Assembly (NCBI GenBank): GCA_029257385.1
Contig: JARIBS010000050.1
Location: 1-58,348 of the forward strand
Direction: 5' to 3'
DNA from: Thiorhodococcus sp.
GTDB lineage: Bacteria; Pseudomonadota; Gammaproteobacteria; Chromatiales; Chromatiaceae
Length of the DNA stretch: 58,348 bases
Under the pieces are notes generated by a model, which saw nothing but the letters and a program-made list of their open reading frames with translations, did not search any database and had not been told where the DNA came from. The position numbers and the translations under genes are program-made. Shown piece after piece: positions 24,822-33,995 of the stretch. Within the stretch, counting starts at the first letter, position 1; each line of letters begins with the position of its first letter.

Positions 24822-25637
24822 TCATGACGACCCGTCTCCGTCTTTTTCAAGCCGGAGCTGGCCCTTATTGTCGCGTGCTACTCGGTAATGATCGCCGTCA
24901 CCCGGCTTAACGGTGGCGCTCTTTTTTGTTTCTGGCCAGTGGACGATCAACTCGCCCAGCCTGCACCCCTGATGGGTTCGTGTATATCCCGGCGGCAGGG
25001 AAAAGTCTTGGTCGCCAATCTCGTACTCGATTGTGGCATCCGAGCGATTGGAGAGCTGAAACTCCGTATCCATCGAGCTGGGCCGGCCAAACATCTGGAC
25101 GGCATAGTAATAGCCGGTGCGCTCACTGCGCTTGAGCGCTATGCCGATTTCAGTGACAGCGGGGTCGAGCATGTTTTTGCGATGACCAGGGGACTCCTGC
25201 CAGCCGCGAAAGGTCGCCTCAGCCAGTTCCTCGGCCGTGAACTTGGCCGACTTGAACTGGTAGGCGATGTTCTCGGAAAGGATGCAGTAATCATAGCCAT
25301 GCTGCTTCGCGCGCTCGGCCGGGCGCTGCCCATCGGCATGATGCCCATACTGGTCTTCGCGGGCCATGAAGTCGGCGAAATACCGGGCCGTCTCCCGAAG
25401 CTTCGGGGCGACCTCGAGCGCGCCAAGCCCTTGCTCCTGGCGAAACGCATTGGTACGGCTGAGAATCCCTGAAACCGCCTTGGAGATATCGGCCCTCTGG
25501 CCGCCAGTTGCCGTGACTCCAGCGGGCGTCTCAACCCGTGTGCCCTCCTCCTCCTCGACGACCTGAGCGAGGGTCGAGCCTGAAAAGACAAGGAACGAAA
25601 AAAGCAGACACAGCATTGATCTGGGGTTCGACGGCAT
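24822..25637 (-). CDS. secreted CAP (SCP/PR-1) domain protein
   Basis: A 271-aa exported protein: signal peptide MLCLLFSFLVFSGSTLAQ, an acidic linker, then a CAP domain (about residues 50-180) with ILSRTNAFRQEQGLGALEVAP, GHHADGQRPAERAKQHGY, CILSENIAY and SPGHRKNMLDPAVTEIGIAL. His and Glu residues of the CAP cavity are present. The last 80 residues are a separate beta-rich region. Bacterial CAP proteins are mostly of unknown function. It lies on the same strand between the large and small subunits of the hyf-like complex, with gaps of about 115 and 103 bp, so it may be an inserted unit or a part of the system. Confidence 0.87.
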   Translation of the reverse strand: MPSNPRSMLCLLFSFLVFSGSTLAQVVEEEEGTRVETPAGVTATGGQRADISKAVSGILSRTNAFRQEQGLGALEVAPKLRETARYFADFMAREDQYGHHADGQRPAERAKQHGYDYCILSENIAYQFKSAKFTAEELAEATFRGWQESPGHRKNMLDPAVTEIGIALKRSERTGYYYAVQMFGRPSSMDTEFQLSNRSDATIEYEIGDQDFSLPPGYTRTHQGCRLGELIVHWPETKKSATVKPGDGDHYRVARDNKGQLRLEKDGDGSS

Positions 25638-25753
25638 GGGCGTGTTTCCTCTTGTGGAATATCGTCGGCAGATAGAGTGTCGTATGCGGTTGGAACGAAA
25701 AAACCCAAACGAAGCTCAGCCATCCATGTCGGTTGACACTGCGCCTATCCGGC

Positions 25754-27352
25754 CTACAAATCCTCGCCCGCATAAGATCCGTTGACCGACTTATTGCAGA
25801 CTGGAAAATCCGGGACGATGTTGCCGAGGATGAGGCGCTCCAGCGCGGGCCAGGTGAACCAGCTCGGGTCGCGTGGGAAGTAGCGGGCGATGCGCCCCTG
25901 CGGTCCGAAACGCACGAAACACAGGATCTCGCCGCGCCAGCCCTCGATCAGCCCCAGCCCCATCGCATCCTCGGCGGCCTCCGGCAACGGGGCGGCGATC
26001 TCGCCGTCCGGCAACTGGTCGAGCAGCCGATCCATCCAGTGCAAACTGTGGCGAATCTCGGCCATGCGGATGTGCGCCCGTGCGGCCACGTCGCCTTCGG
26101 CGAGGACCAGCGTCTCGATCTCCAGCGCATCATAGGGCGCATAGGGATTGGCGCGGCGCAGATCGAACGCCAGCCCGCTGGCCTTGCCGACATAGCCGGT
26201 GCAGCCCAGTGCTCGGGCATCGGCCTCGGACAGCACGCCGGTGCTCATGAGGCGGTCATCGAGCGAGGGGTGGTCCTCGATCACGTTGAAGATCGGCTCA
26301 ATGGCCGTCTTAAGCGCCGCATGATCGGCATGCAGCTCGGTGACCGACTTGGCCGACAGCGCGTGTGCGACACCGCCGGGCACAACAGCATTCATCATCA
26401 GACGATGCCCGAACAGCGCCAGACTGCGCCGCTGCCACAGCTCGCGCAGCCGTGCGCATTGAACATGCGCGAAGGTGAAGCTGACATCGTTACAGATGGC
26501 CCCGATGTCGCCTAGATGATTGGCGATGCGCTCGCGCTCGGCCATCAGCCCGCGCAGGGCGAGCGCGCGCGGTGGCACCGCGCAGCCTGTTGCGCGTTCC
26601 ATCGCCTGACAGGCGGCCCAGGCGTGCGCGACCGTGGAGTCACCCGACACGCGCCCGGCAAGTCGCACCAGGCTGGCCGGATCGCGCCCGACGGCGAGCT
26701 TCTCGATGCCTTTATGGACATAGCCGAGACGCGCCTCCAAGCGCAGCACATCCTCACCCATGGCATGAAAGCGAAAATGCCCTGGCTCGATGATTCCGGC
26801 ATGCACCGGGCCGACCGGGATAGTGTAGACGCCCGCCCCTTTCACGCGCACGAATGGATAGTCGGCATCGGCCGGGGTGCGATGACCGTTCTCACCGGCA
26901 AGCGGAAAATCGCTGCGCAGTGGAAAGCGATCGGCCGGCCAGGCTTGGTGGCGGGTCCAGCGACGCTTGTCCGGCGTGTGCTTGAAGGTCAGTCCGGTCA
27001 AGTCATGCGCATGGCGCTCCAGACGATTGATACCGGCGAAACTCGGCGACTGGGAGTTAAGAACCGGCCGATTCAGCGCCACCTGTGTTTCCAGTACGAG
27101 ATAATCGCCGGCATATTCAAGACAGGCCCACACCCGCATCACGGCCTCGTCAGCGACCGGTTGCGGATCGGCCCAAACGCCCGCGTGACGCAGCCCCATC
27201 GCTGCCGCCACCCTGGCCGCCGAGGTCCAGTCTTTTGGGTCCAGCTCCAGATGTCGGGCCGGAGCGAGCGCCGACGCATCCTCGCGCAAGGCGATCACCT
27301 GCTCGCTCCCGAGCCGTGCGAGATACTCCGAAAGCCAGTCGAAGTGGCTCAT
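25754..27352 (-). CDS. hyfG: hydrogenase-4 large-subunit-like protein (NuoC/NuoD-fused, HyfG family) lacking NiFe ligands
   Basis: A 532-aa fusion: residues 1-160 resemble the 30-kDa subunit of complex I (NuoC) and 165-532 the 49-kDa/hydrogenase large subunit. VYTIPVGPVHAGIIEPGHFRF is the family mark. Where group 4 hydrogenases have RxCGxC, this protein has RVSGDS (234-239). At the C-terminal DPCxxC position it reads FPVCNKS (Cys519 only). Three of the four NiFe cysteines are therefore absent and hydrogen turnover is not expected. This places it among energy-converting-hydrogenase-related (Ehr) complexes of unknown substrate. It overlaps hyfF by 4 bp. Confidence 0.88.
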   Translation of the reverse strand: MSHFDWLSEYLARLGSEQVIALREDASALAPARHLELDPKDWTSAARVAAAMGLRHAGVWADPQPVADEAVMRVWACLEYAGDYLVLETQVALNRPVLNSQSPSFAGINRLERHAHDLTGLTFKHTPDKRRWTRHQAWPADRFPLRSDFPLAGENGHRTPADADYPFVRVKGAGVYTIPVGPVHAGIIEPGHFRFHAMGEDVLRLEARLGYVHKGIEKLAVGRDPASLVRLAGRVSGDSTVAHAWAACQAMERATGCAVPPRALALRGLMAERERIANHLGDIGAICNDVSFTFAHVQCARLRELWQRRSLALFGHRLMMNAVVPGGVAHALSAKSVTELHADHAALKTAIEPIFNVIEDHPSLDDRLMSTGVLSEADARALGCTGYVGKASGLAFDLRRANPYAPYDALEIETLVLAEGDVAARAHIRMAEIRHSLHWMDRLLDQLPDGEIAAPLPEAAEDAMGLGLIEGWRGEILCFVRFGPQGRIARYFPRDPSWFTWPALERLILGNIVPDFPVCNKSVNGSYAGEDL

Positions 27353-28821
27353 AAAAGGTGCTCCCCAGTAATCAGTTGGGTCGCGCTGTCGAGCCAGGCG
27401 GCGAGAAAACCGGGGATGGACAGCCCCAGCCAGAGTACCAACCCGAGATGGATAAACACCGGCAGCATATTGGCCTGGACTGGTTGCTGACCCTTGGGTG
27501 CGGCGCCGTAGACCATCGGGTGCAGATGCCGGAACAGTCCCGCGAAGGCGATCACCAGCCCGCTGAGTAGCACCACCGTGAACCAGGGATGGGTCTGCAT
27601 GGTCGCGGTCAACAACAGGAACTCGCTGGTGAAAACGCCAAAGGGCGGAAAGCCGGCGATGGCGACGACCCCAATCAACAGCGACCAGCCGACCGCCGGC
27701 TGGGTGCGGATGAGCCCGCGGATGCGGTCGATGGACTGCGTGCCGGCGATGTGAGCGGCGTGTCCGACAGTAATGAAGATGGCCGACTTGGTGAGCGAGT
27801 GCACCAGCATATGCAGCAGCGCCCCGAAGGTGGCGAGCGGCCCGCCGAGTCCGAAGGCGAAAGTCATCAGCCCCATGTGCTCGATCGACGAATAACTAAA
27901 CATCCGCTTGATGTCGCGCTGGCGGTGCAGAAACAGCCCGGCCACCACGAACGAAACCAGCCCAAAACCCATCAACAGCGACCCGGCCAGGTGCGGCGTG
28001 GCGGTCTCGGCCAACGAGCCGTCCACCAGCATTTTGAACCGTACCACGGCATAAAGCGCGACGTTGAGCAGCAGTCCGGAGAGCACCGCCGACATCGGCG
28101 TGGGGCCTTCAGAATGGGCGTCCGGCAGCCACTGATGCAGGGGCACCAAACCGATCTTGGTGCCATAGCCCACCAGCAGAAAGACAAAGGCGATGCGCAT
28201 CACCGTCGGGTCCAGCGCCTCGGCATGATCGTAGAGCAGACTCCAGCTCAGACCTGCGTCGGGGTCTTGCAGCACATGCTGCGCGGCAAAATAGGTCAGC
28301 ACCGTCCCGAACAGGGCCAGTGCAATGCCGACGCCGCAGAGGATGAAATACTTCCAGGCCGCCTCGACCGCCTCGGGCGTGCGATAGAGCGACACTAGCA
28401 GCACGGTCGCCAAGGTCGCCCCCTCGACCGCCACCCACAGCACACCGAGATTATCGGTGGTCAGCGCGACCAGCATGGTGAGCATGAATGCCTGATACAT
28501 GCTGTGATAAATACGCAGACTGCCGACGCTGACCCGCCCCTCTGCGCAGACGTGGCGCATATAGGGCCGCGAGAAAATCGCCGTGGTCAGTCCCACGAAG
28601 GCGGTCAGGACCACCAGATAGATATTGAAGGCATCCACCCGAAAGCCCATGCCCGTGAGGCTGCCGTCCAGACCGACGGACAGCGCCAGCCACACCGCCC
28701 CGACCAGCGTCAGGGCCGACACCGCCAGATTCAGCCATCCGGCCGGCCCAAGCGAGCGAATCAGGGCCAGCAGCAAGGCACCGACCAAGGGTGTCAGCAG
28801 GGTGAGCAGGAGCGCGTTCAT
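27349..28821 (-). CDS. hyfF: antiporter-like membrane subunit (HyfF/NuoN/MrpD family)
   Basis: A 490-aa protein with about 14 membrane helices and the proton-antiporter core. It has the conserved Lys region YGTKIGLVPLHQWLPDAHSEGPTP, RDIKRMFSYSSIEHMGLM and the His-rich LLHMLVHSLTKSAIF. It should translocate H+ or Na+ in the complex. It overlaps hyfG by 4 bp and follows hyfE by 25 bp. Confidence 0.92.
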   Translation of the reverse strand: MNALLLTLLTPLVGALLLALIRSLGPAGWLNLAVSALTLVGAVWLALSVGLDGSLTGMGFRVDAFNIYLVVLTAFVGLTTAIFSRPYMRHVCAEGRVSVGSLRIYHSMYQAFMLTMLVALTTDNLGVLWVAVEGATLATVLLVSLYRTPEAVEAAWKYFILCGVGIALALFGTVLTYFAAQHVLQDPDAGLSWSLLYDHAEALDPTVMRIAFVFLLVGYGTKIGLVPLHQWLPDAHSEGPTPMSAVLSGLLLNVALYAVVRFKMLVDGSLAETATPHLAGSLLMGFGLVSFVVAGLFLHRQRDIKRMFSYSSIEHMGLMTFAFGLGGPLATFGALLHMLVHSLTKSAIFITVGHAAHIAGTQSIDRIRGLIRTQPAVGWSLLIGVVAIAGFPPFGVFTSEFLLLTATMQTHPWFTVVLLSGLVIAFAGLFRHLHPMVYGAAPKGQQPVQANMLPVFIHLGLVLWLGLSIPGFLAAWLDSATQLITGEHLL

Positions 28822-28846
28822 TGTGAAAACCGCCGACGTTGCGTAG

Positions 28847-29545
28847 TCACGGCTGCTCCCCCGAGTCCTGCTCGAGCGTCTCGGTCAGTCGATTGAGCCG
28901 ATCGACATCGAGCGAGTCGATACTCTCGCGGATCTGGAAGAAGAACACGCCAAACAGCACCATGGCCACCAGCACGTCGAAGGCCACCCCCAGCTCGACC
29001 ACCAGCGGCATGCCGGCGGTGGCTGAGATGGCGGCGAGAAACAACCCATTCTCCATCGACATGAAGCCCAGCACCTGCGCCACGGCCTGCTGTCGAAAGA
29101 CCATCATCAACAGCCCGATGAGCACCACTGCCAGACTCACGGCGATGATATTGCGAGTAAAAGCCAGGCTCTGCTCGACCATCGGCACCACGACCCAATA
29201 GCTAAAAATCACCAACACCACGGCGGCCATGACGACCAGCCCCGGGCGGATCAGAACCTCGGTGTGGCGCTCCAGCCCCAGTTGGCGAACAAGACGGTGC
29301 AGCATCCAGGGGATCAGCATGGCTTTCAGCGCCAGTGTCAGCAGGGCCGAGAAATACAGATGCGGAGCATCGCCGGTCACTGCGACCGTGAACGTCACCG
29401 CCGCGATCAGCGCGCCCTGCCAGGCGAAGATATGAATGGCTGCGACCAGGCGCGCCTGCGCCAGCAGCACGAAGGACAGAAACAGCACCAGCGCCGCGAG
29501 CAGCAGCATAAACTGCTGCAGTAGCGGCATGAGGGTGAGGCTCAT
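28847..29545 (-). CDS. hyfE: HyfE-like membrane subunit (NuoK-related)
   Basis: A 232-aa hydrophobic protein with about seven helices, starting MLLLAALVLFLSFVLLAQAR after a short N-terminus. It has the HyfE middle ALKAMLIPWMLHRLVRQLGLE and the NuoK-like MSMENGLFLAAISATAGMPLVVELGVAFDVLVA containing the membrane Glu residues used in proton pathways. It overlaps hyfC by 4 bp. Confidence 0.9.
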   Translation of the reverse strand: MSLTLMPLLQQFMLLLAALVLFLSFVLLAQARLVAAIHIFAWQGALIAAVTFTVAVTGDAPHLYFSALLTLALKAMLIPWMLHRLVRQLGLERHTEVLIRPGLVVMAAVVLVIFSYWVVVPMVEQSLAFTRNIIAVSLAVVLIGLLMMVFRQQAVAQVLGFMSMENGLFLAAISATAGMPLVVELGVAFDVLVAMVLFGVFFFQIRESIDSLDVDRLNRLTETLEQDSGEQP

Positions 29546-30492
29546 ACCCCCACCTCTAGAATCACATGGCTCAACAACCCCAGCAGCCCCAGCAGCAGCG
29601 CCAGATTGAGAAAGGCCGGGACGCGAAACAGCCGCATCTTCGCCAGCACTGTCTCAGCAATTGCCAGCGCGCCCCCCAACACCGCAAGCTTGGCGATCAC
29701 GGTCACCAGCCCAAGCGCAAGCGCAACTGGGGTAAAGTCCGTGGCCATGCCCCAGGGCAGAAAGACATTGACGATCAGCACCCCATAGAGCATCAGCTTG
29801 ATCTGCGCCGCCCACTCCATCAGGGCCAGATGACGGCCGCTGTACTCCAGCAGCATGGCTTCGTGAATCATGGTCAACTCGAGATGGGTAGCGTGATTGT
29901 CGACCGGAATACGCCCGCACTCGGCCAGCGCCACCAGCATCAGCGCACCCAGCGCGAACAGATACGAGGGGCGCAGCACGAGACCATCGGCCCAGTGTTG
30001 GTAGATGACGCCCGCGAGACTGGTGCTATGCGCGCTCATGGCCAGAGTGAAAACGGCCATCAACATGGCCGGCTCGGCCAGCCCCGAGACCATCATCTCG
30101 CGCGAGGCGCCCATGCCGCCAAAGGCCGTGCCGATATCCATACCGGCCAACGCCAGGAAAAAGCGCGCCAGCCCCAACAGCCCGACCAGCACGATGATAT
30201 CGGCGATCCGCGCGACTGGGAGATCCATCACCACCAGTGGAACGGTTGCCGCAGCCAGCCAGGTTGCTACAAAGACGATATAGGGCGCGACCAGAAACAA
30301 CGGTGAGGCGGTGTAGGCCACCCGTGTCTCCTTGCGCAGCAACTTGCGCAGATCGGCATAGGGCTGAAGCACTCGCGGACCACGCCGATTCTGCAGTCGC
30401 GCCTTGACCTTGCGCACCCAACCGACCAGCAGCGGGGCCAGCGCCACGTACAGCAGCGCTTGTATGAGGGCGAGGAGCCAGGCGCTTAACAT
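29542..30492 (-). CDS. hyfC: NuoH-like membrane anchor subunit (HyfC family)
   Basis: A 316-aa NuoH/HyfC homologue with eight helices that links the membrane arm to the hydrophilic subunits. Marks are VKARLQNRRGPRVLQPYADLRKLLRKE near the N-terminus, MDIGTAFGGMGASREMMVS and the Glu-rich cytoplasmic loop AECGRIPVDNHATHLELTMIHEAMLLEYSGRH. The latter two match the quinone-site region of NuoH. It lies 64 bp after hyfB and overlaps hyfE by 4 bp. Confidence 0.92.
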   Translation of the reverse strand: MLSAWLLALIQALLYVALAPLLVGWVRKVKARLQNRRGPRVLQPYADLRKLLRKETRVAYTASPLFLVAPYIVFVATWLAAATVPLVVMDLPVARIADIIVLVGLLGLARFFLALAGMDIGTAFGGMGASREMMVSGLAEPAMLMAVFTLAMSAHSTSLAGVIYQHWADGLVLRPSYLFALGALMLVALAECGRIPVDNHATHLELTMIHEAMLLEYSGRHLALMEWAAQIKLMLYGVLIVNVFLPWGMATDFTPVALALGLVTVIAKLAVLGGALAIAETVLAKMRLFRVPAFLNLALLLGLLGLLSHVILEVGV

Positions 30493-30556
30493 GTGCCGTC
30501 ACCTGAGGATTTCATCCACGCCAACGCCGCACGGCGTTTTGTCGCTGAACTCACCA

Positions 30557-32569
30557 TCACGCAATGATCCATAACAACACCAAGAGCGTCGCCAGCGTCC
30601 ATCCGAGATAGACCCGCACGCTCCCCGATTGCAGCCGCGCCACCCGCCGCGCGGCCGACTCGACCCCGCGCGCCACCGGCACATAGAGCAAGCCCCAGAG
30701 CCGATCGCCAAGGCGGAGGCGGTAACGCTCGACCCCATGCCTGCCCGTGGTGACCCCTTCTTCGATCTCGAACACCAATCCGAACACCCGCCGGATCGGC
30801 TGGGCGAAAGCCGTGGCGGTGTACTGCATCCGTGGCGTGGGCGCGGCAAATCCGCAGTCCCAGGGATCGCACCCCCGCACCCGGCTGAGTGGCGTGCGCT
30901 TGAACCACCAGATCGCCATCCCGGCGATGAAGGCGAGCAGGAGAATGGTCAGCGGCGCGCTGTAGCTGGCCGTCTGCGAGGAGATCGGTGTCAGCCAGAG
31001 CCAGCCATTGGCGCTGGACTGCGGGAGACCGCTCCCGAGCAGTTGCTCGACGACCGGGTCGATCAGGTCGATGACCTGACTCGGCAGTACGCCAAACAGC
31101 ACGCACAGCCCGGCCAGCAGCCCCTGTCCGGCACGCATGCCCAGCGGCGCCTTGCGGGCGCGGCGCACATGACGCGAGCGTGCCTGCCCCAAAAAGGCCA
31201 CGCCATAGACCTTGACGAAGGTCGCCGCCACCAGCGCGCCGGTGAGCGCCAGCACTGCCGAGGCGATCGGGACCAGGCTGCGCAGCACCCCGCTCTCGAG
31301 CTGCCAGGCCTGGAGCGCCGCCTGGAAGGTCAGCCATTCGGAGACGAAGCCGTTAAAGGGCGGCAGCGCCGAAATCGACAGACAGCCGATGAGGAAAAAG
31401 TACCCGGTCCAGGGCATGCGCCGCAGCAGCCCGCCCATCTGCTCCAGGTCATGCTCGTGGGTGGTGTGCAGGATGGCCCCGGCGCCGAGAAAGAGCAGGC
31501 CCTTGAAGAGGGCGTGATTGATGACGTGATAGAGCGCCGCGACCAGGGCGAGTGCGGCCAGCATGGGTTCAGATGTCGCTTGAAAGAGCAGCGCCAGTCC
31601 CAGCGCGATGAAGATGATCCCTAAGTTCTCGACCGACGAGTAAGCCAGCAGCCGTTTGAGATCGGTCTGCATCAGCGCAAATAGCACGCCCATGAGCGCA
31701 GAGAGACTGCCGACGGTGAGCAGCGCCACACCCCACTGCCACTGAACCTGCCCGTTGAGGTCCAGCACCACGCGCAGGAAGCCATAAACGGCCACCTTGA
31801 GCATGACCCCGGACATGAGCGCCGAGATATGCGACGGCGCGACCGGATGGGCCTCCGGCAGCCAGGCGTGCACCGGCACCAGCCCGGCCTTCATGCCGAA
31901 GCCGAGGAAGGCCAGGGCGAAGGCCAGGCTTGCCCAGCCGGGCGAGAGCGCGGCATCGCGCATCGCGGCAAAGTCAAACCCGCCACCAAAGGCTGCCAGT
32001 ACCCCAAAACCAAGCAGGATGGTCAGCCCGCCGATATGGGCCATGAGCAGATACAGGAATGCCGCGCGCCGGTTGGCGGGGCGTTCATGTTGAAAGGAGA
32101 CCAGGAAATACGACGCCAGGGACATCAGCTCCCAGGCCACCATGAACAGAAAGGCATCGTCGGCCAGCACCACCAGCAGCATACCGACGAGAAACAACCC
32201 GGTGAATCCACCCAGCACCGCCAGCGAATCGCGACCCTGCTCGAAGCCGCGCACATAGGCTGGCCCATAAAGACCGACGGCGCTAGTGACCAGCCCGATC
32301 ACCATGAGAAACAACCCGGCCAGGGGATCGAGCCGGACATGCCAGGGCAGCCAGGGCAGCCCGAGCGGCAGGGTCATTGAGACGCTCTCGCCCAAAGCCA
32401 GCGCAGAGACCCCAGCGACCAGCGCGGCGACACCCGAGAGACCGACCAGCGGCATGGCGAGCAGACGCAGCAGCCGTGGCACGCGAGTGGCAAACAGCGA
32501 CACCACGGATGAGAGCAGCGCCAGCGCCACGGCCAGAAAGGCAATCGACAAGGCGAGACTCGCGCTCAT
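30557..32569 (-). CDS. hyfB: antiporter-like membrane subunit (HyfB/NuoL family)
   Basis: A 670-aa protein with about 16 helices and the NuoL/MrpA-type antiporter core: MKAGLVPVHAWLPEAHPVAPSHISALMSGVMLK, DLKRLLAYSSVENLGIIFIALG and YHVINHALFKGLLFLGAGAI. The C-terminal extension with CDPWDCGF and FAQPIRRVFGLVFEIEEGV is characteristic of HyfB rather than NuoL. It is the first subunit gene of the operon and overlaps the small XRE gene by 4 bp. Confidence 0.93.
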   Translation of the reverse strand: MSASLALSIAFLAVALALLSSVVSLFATRVPRLLRLLAMPLVGLSGVAALVAGVSALALGESVSMTLPLGLPWLPWHVRLDPLAGLFLMVIGLVTSAVGLYGPAYVRGFEQGRDSLAVLGGFTGLFLVGMLLVVLADDAFLFMVAWELMSLASYFLVSFQHERPANRRAAFLYLLMAHIGGLTILLGFGVLAAFGGGFDFAAMRDAALSPGWASLAFALAFLGFGMKAGLVPVHAWLPEAHPVAPSHISALMSGVMLKVAVYGFLRVVLDLNGQVQWQWGVALLTVGSLSALMGVLFALMQTDLKRLLAYSSVENLGIIFIALGLALLFQATSEPMLAALALVAALYHVINHALFKGLLFLGAGAILHTTHEHDLEQMGGLLRRMPWTGYFFLIGCLSISALPPFNGFVSEWLTFQAALQAWQLESGVLRSLVPIASAVLALTGALVAATFVKVYGVAFLGQARSRHVRRARKAPLGMRAGQGLLAGLCVLFGVLPSQVIDLIDPVVEQLLGSGLPQSSANGWLWLTPISSQTASYSAPLTILLLAFIAGMAIWWFKRTPLSRVRGCDPWDCGFAAPTPRMQYTATAFAQPIRRVFGLVFEIEEGVTTGRHGVERYRLRLGDRLWGLLYVPVARGVESAARRVARLQSGSVRVYLGWTLATLLVLLWIIA

Positions 32570-32829
32570 GTATCTAAAGCGTTCGGCGACGGCTGGGCCT
32601 TAAAGCGCACGCCCCAGCCACCGGCTGCGCTCTCGCCGAGCAGCTCGACGCCCGCCCGCTCGAGCGCCTCGACCAGCTTGACCAGAGACTCGACGTTGCC
32701 GCGCACCTGGCCATCGCTCGCCTCCATCCGCTGGATGGTCGGCACAGACAGGCCAGCGGCCTGGGCAAGGTGGCGCTGATCGATTCCCAGCAGCGCGCGC
32801 GCGGCCCGTATCTGAGCAGCAGTAATCAT
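32566..32829 (-). CDS. small XRE-family (Cro/CI HTH) regulator
   Basis: An 87-aa protein: a helix-turn-helix of the XRE type occupies residues about 4-60 (QIRAARALLGIDQRHLAQAAGLSVPTIQRME), followed by LVKLVEALERAGVELLGE and a short tail (GVRFK). Similar short proteins bind operators as dimers. ATGA overlap with hyfB shows that it is the first gene of the hyf-like operon and probably autoregulates it through the repeats directly upstream (32835-32870). Confidence 0.85.
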   Translation of the reverse strand: MITAAQIRAARALLGIDQRHLAQAAGLSVPTIQRMEASDGQVRGNVESLVKLVEALERAGVELLGESAAGGWGVRFKAQPSPNALDT

Positions 32830-32834
32830 GTTTT

Positions 32835-32875
32835 AAACATTACTAATGATGTCATAAACATTATCATAAATGGTT
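32835..32875. promoter_or_regulatory. operator-like repeats upstream of the XRE-hyf operon
   Basis: AAACATTA occurs at 32835-32842 and again at 32856-32863, exactly 21 bp (two helical turns) apart. Each copy is part of a palindrome: CATTA-C-TAATG is perfect at 32838-32848, and CATTATCATAAATG is imperfect at 32859-32872. The stretch is AT-rich and lies 6-46 bp upstream of the XRE start codon, where a promoter and an autoregulatory site would be expected. Binding by the XRE protein is inference. Confidence 0.5.
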
Positions 32876-32921
32876 TAACTTTTAGAATACAAGCAGCTCT
32901 TTGGGCGAGACGAAGACCGCT

Positions 32922-33995
32922 TCACCGCGCCAGAGCTCGATATAGCTCCAGATAGCGATCCATGATCGCCCGTCGCCCAAATTGCCGCTCCACCCGATCG
33001 CGCCCGCGCGCCACCATCGCCGTCATCAGAGCGCTATCAGAGAGGGTTTGGCGAATTCCCTCGGCCAGCGCACCGGCATCCTCGCAGGGCACGCACCAAG
33101 CGTCCTCGCCGTGACGGGCAATCTCGCGCGCGCCGCGAAAGCTTGCCGTAACCAGCGGCTTGCCCCAGGCCCAGGCTTCCAGGATCACATTGCCCAGCGT
33201 CTCGGCATCGAGCGAGGGAAAGACGACTAGATCGGCCATCTGGAGATAGGGTGCTGGATCGCGCTGCCAGCCAGCCCAGCAGATGCGGTCTTCCTGCCCA
33301 AGCCGCTCGGCCTGCGCACGAAGTTCAGCGCCGAGCGGTCCGTCGCCGACCATGAGCAGCCGCAGCGGCCGCTCGGCGACCGTGCGCGGCAAGCGGCTCA
33401 GTGCATCAATGAGATAGCGCTGACCCTTCACGGGAACCAGGCGACCCAGGCTGACCAGCACCCAGGCGTCCTCGGGGATGGCGTGTTGGGCGCGCAGTTC
33501 ATCGACCAATGCTGGTGCGACCGGTCGCGCAGGATCGGCGAAATTATAGATGTGGTGGACGCGCTCGGCGGGTAAGCCATTGCGCACCATCCAGTCGCAC
33601 AGCCCCAGGGTGTTGCCGATCCAGCCATGGGCGTGTCGATAGGGACCGAGCGCGTAGTAGCCGCCAAGCCGGGCGAGATGGATCGGACCGCCTCGCTCGG
33701 GCAGATGCGTCAGGCGCGTGGCGCGGCCCATGTAGGTCTGGACGATGTCCGGGCGGATCCGCTCGATGAGCCGCCCGGTCGCATGCCGCGACCAGGGATC
33801 CCAAGTCGTGCGATAAGGTAGCCGGTGGACCGGCAGGGGGCCGAGGTCGAGTCCCTCGAGCGCGCTCCCGGCCCGGATCGCCAGATGCGCCGGGGCCTGG
33901 CGCTCGGCCAGCGCCACGCTAAACCGGATGAACCAACGCTCGGCGCCGCCGAGCGACTTGCTGGCGACCATCTGGAGGGTCGTCGGTTGGCTCAT
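32922..33995 (-). CDS. GT4-type glycosyltransferase
   Basis: A 357-aa GT-B fold glycosyltransferase. It has LQMVASKSLGGAERWFIRFS at the N-terminus and, in the C-terminal donor-binding half, VSLGRLVPVKGQRYLIDAL, LLMVGDGPLGAELRAQAERLG and the E-x7-E-like DAETLGNVILEAWAWGKPLV. It probably adds a sugar to a lipopolysaccharide core or O-antigen. ATG 33995 overlaps the stop of the upstream GT4 gene (ATGA). It ends the heptosyltransferase-GT4-GT4 operon. Confidence 0.9.
   Translation of the reverse strand: MSQPTTLQMVASKSLGGAERWFIRFSVALAERQAPAHLAIRAGSALEGLDLGPLPVHRLPYRTTWDPWSRHATGRLIERIRPDIVQTYMGRATRLTHLPERGGPIHLARLGGYYALGPYRHAHGWIGNTLGLCDWMVRNGLPAERVHHIYNFADPARPVAPALVDELRAQHAIPEDAWVLVSLGRLVPVKGQRYLIDALSRLPRTVAERPLRLLMVGDGPLGAELRAQAERLGQEDRICWAGWQRDPAPYLQMADLVVFPSLDAETLGNVILEAWAWGKPLVTASFRGAREIARHGEDAWCVPCEDAGALAEGIRQTLSDSALMTAMVARGRDRVERQFGRRAIMDRYLELYRALAR

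Noticed and set aside
24212-27352. A functional group 4 NiFe hydrogenase
   Set aside because: The large subunit lacks three of the four NiFe-binding cysteines.
27589-28398. 269-codon plus-strand frame opposite hyfF
   Set aside because: Antisense to a well-supported membrane subunit; Gln/Arg/His-rich shadow typical of high-GC hydrophobic genes.
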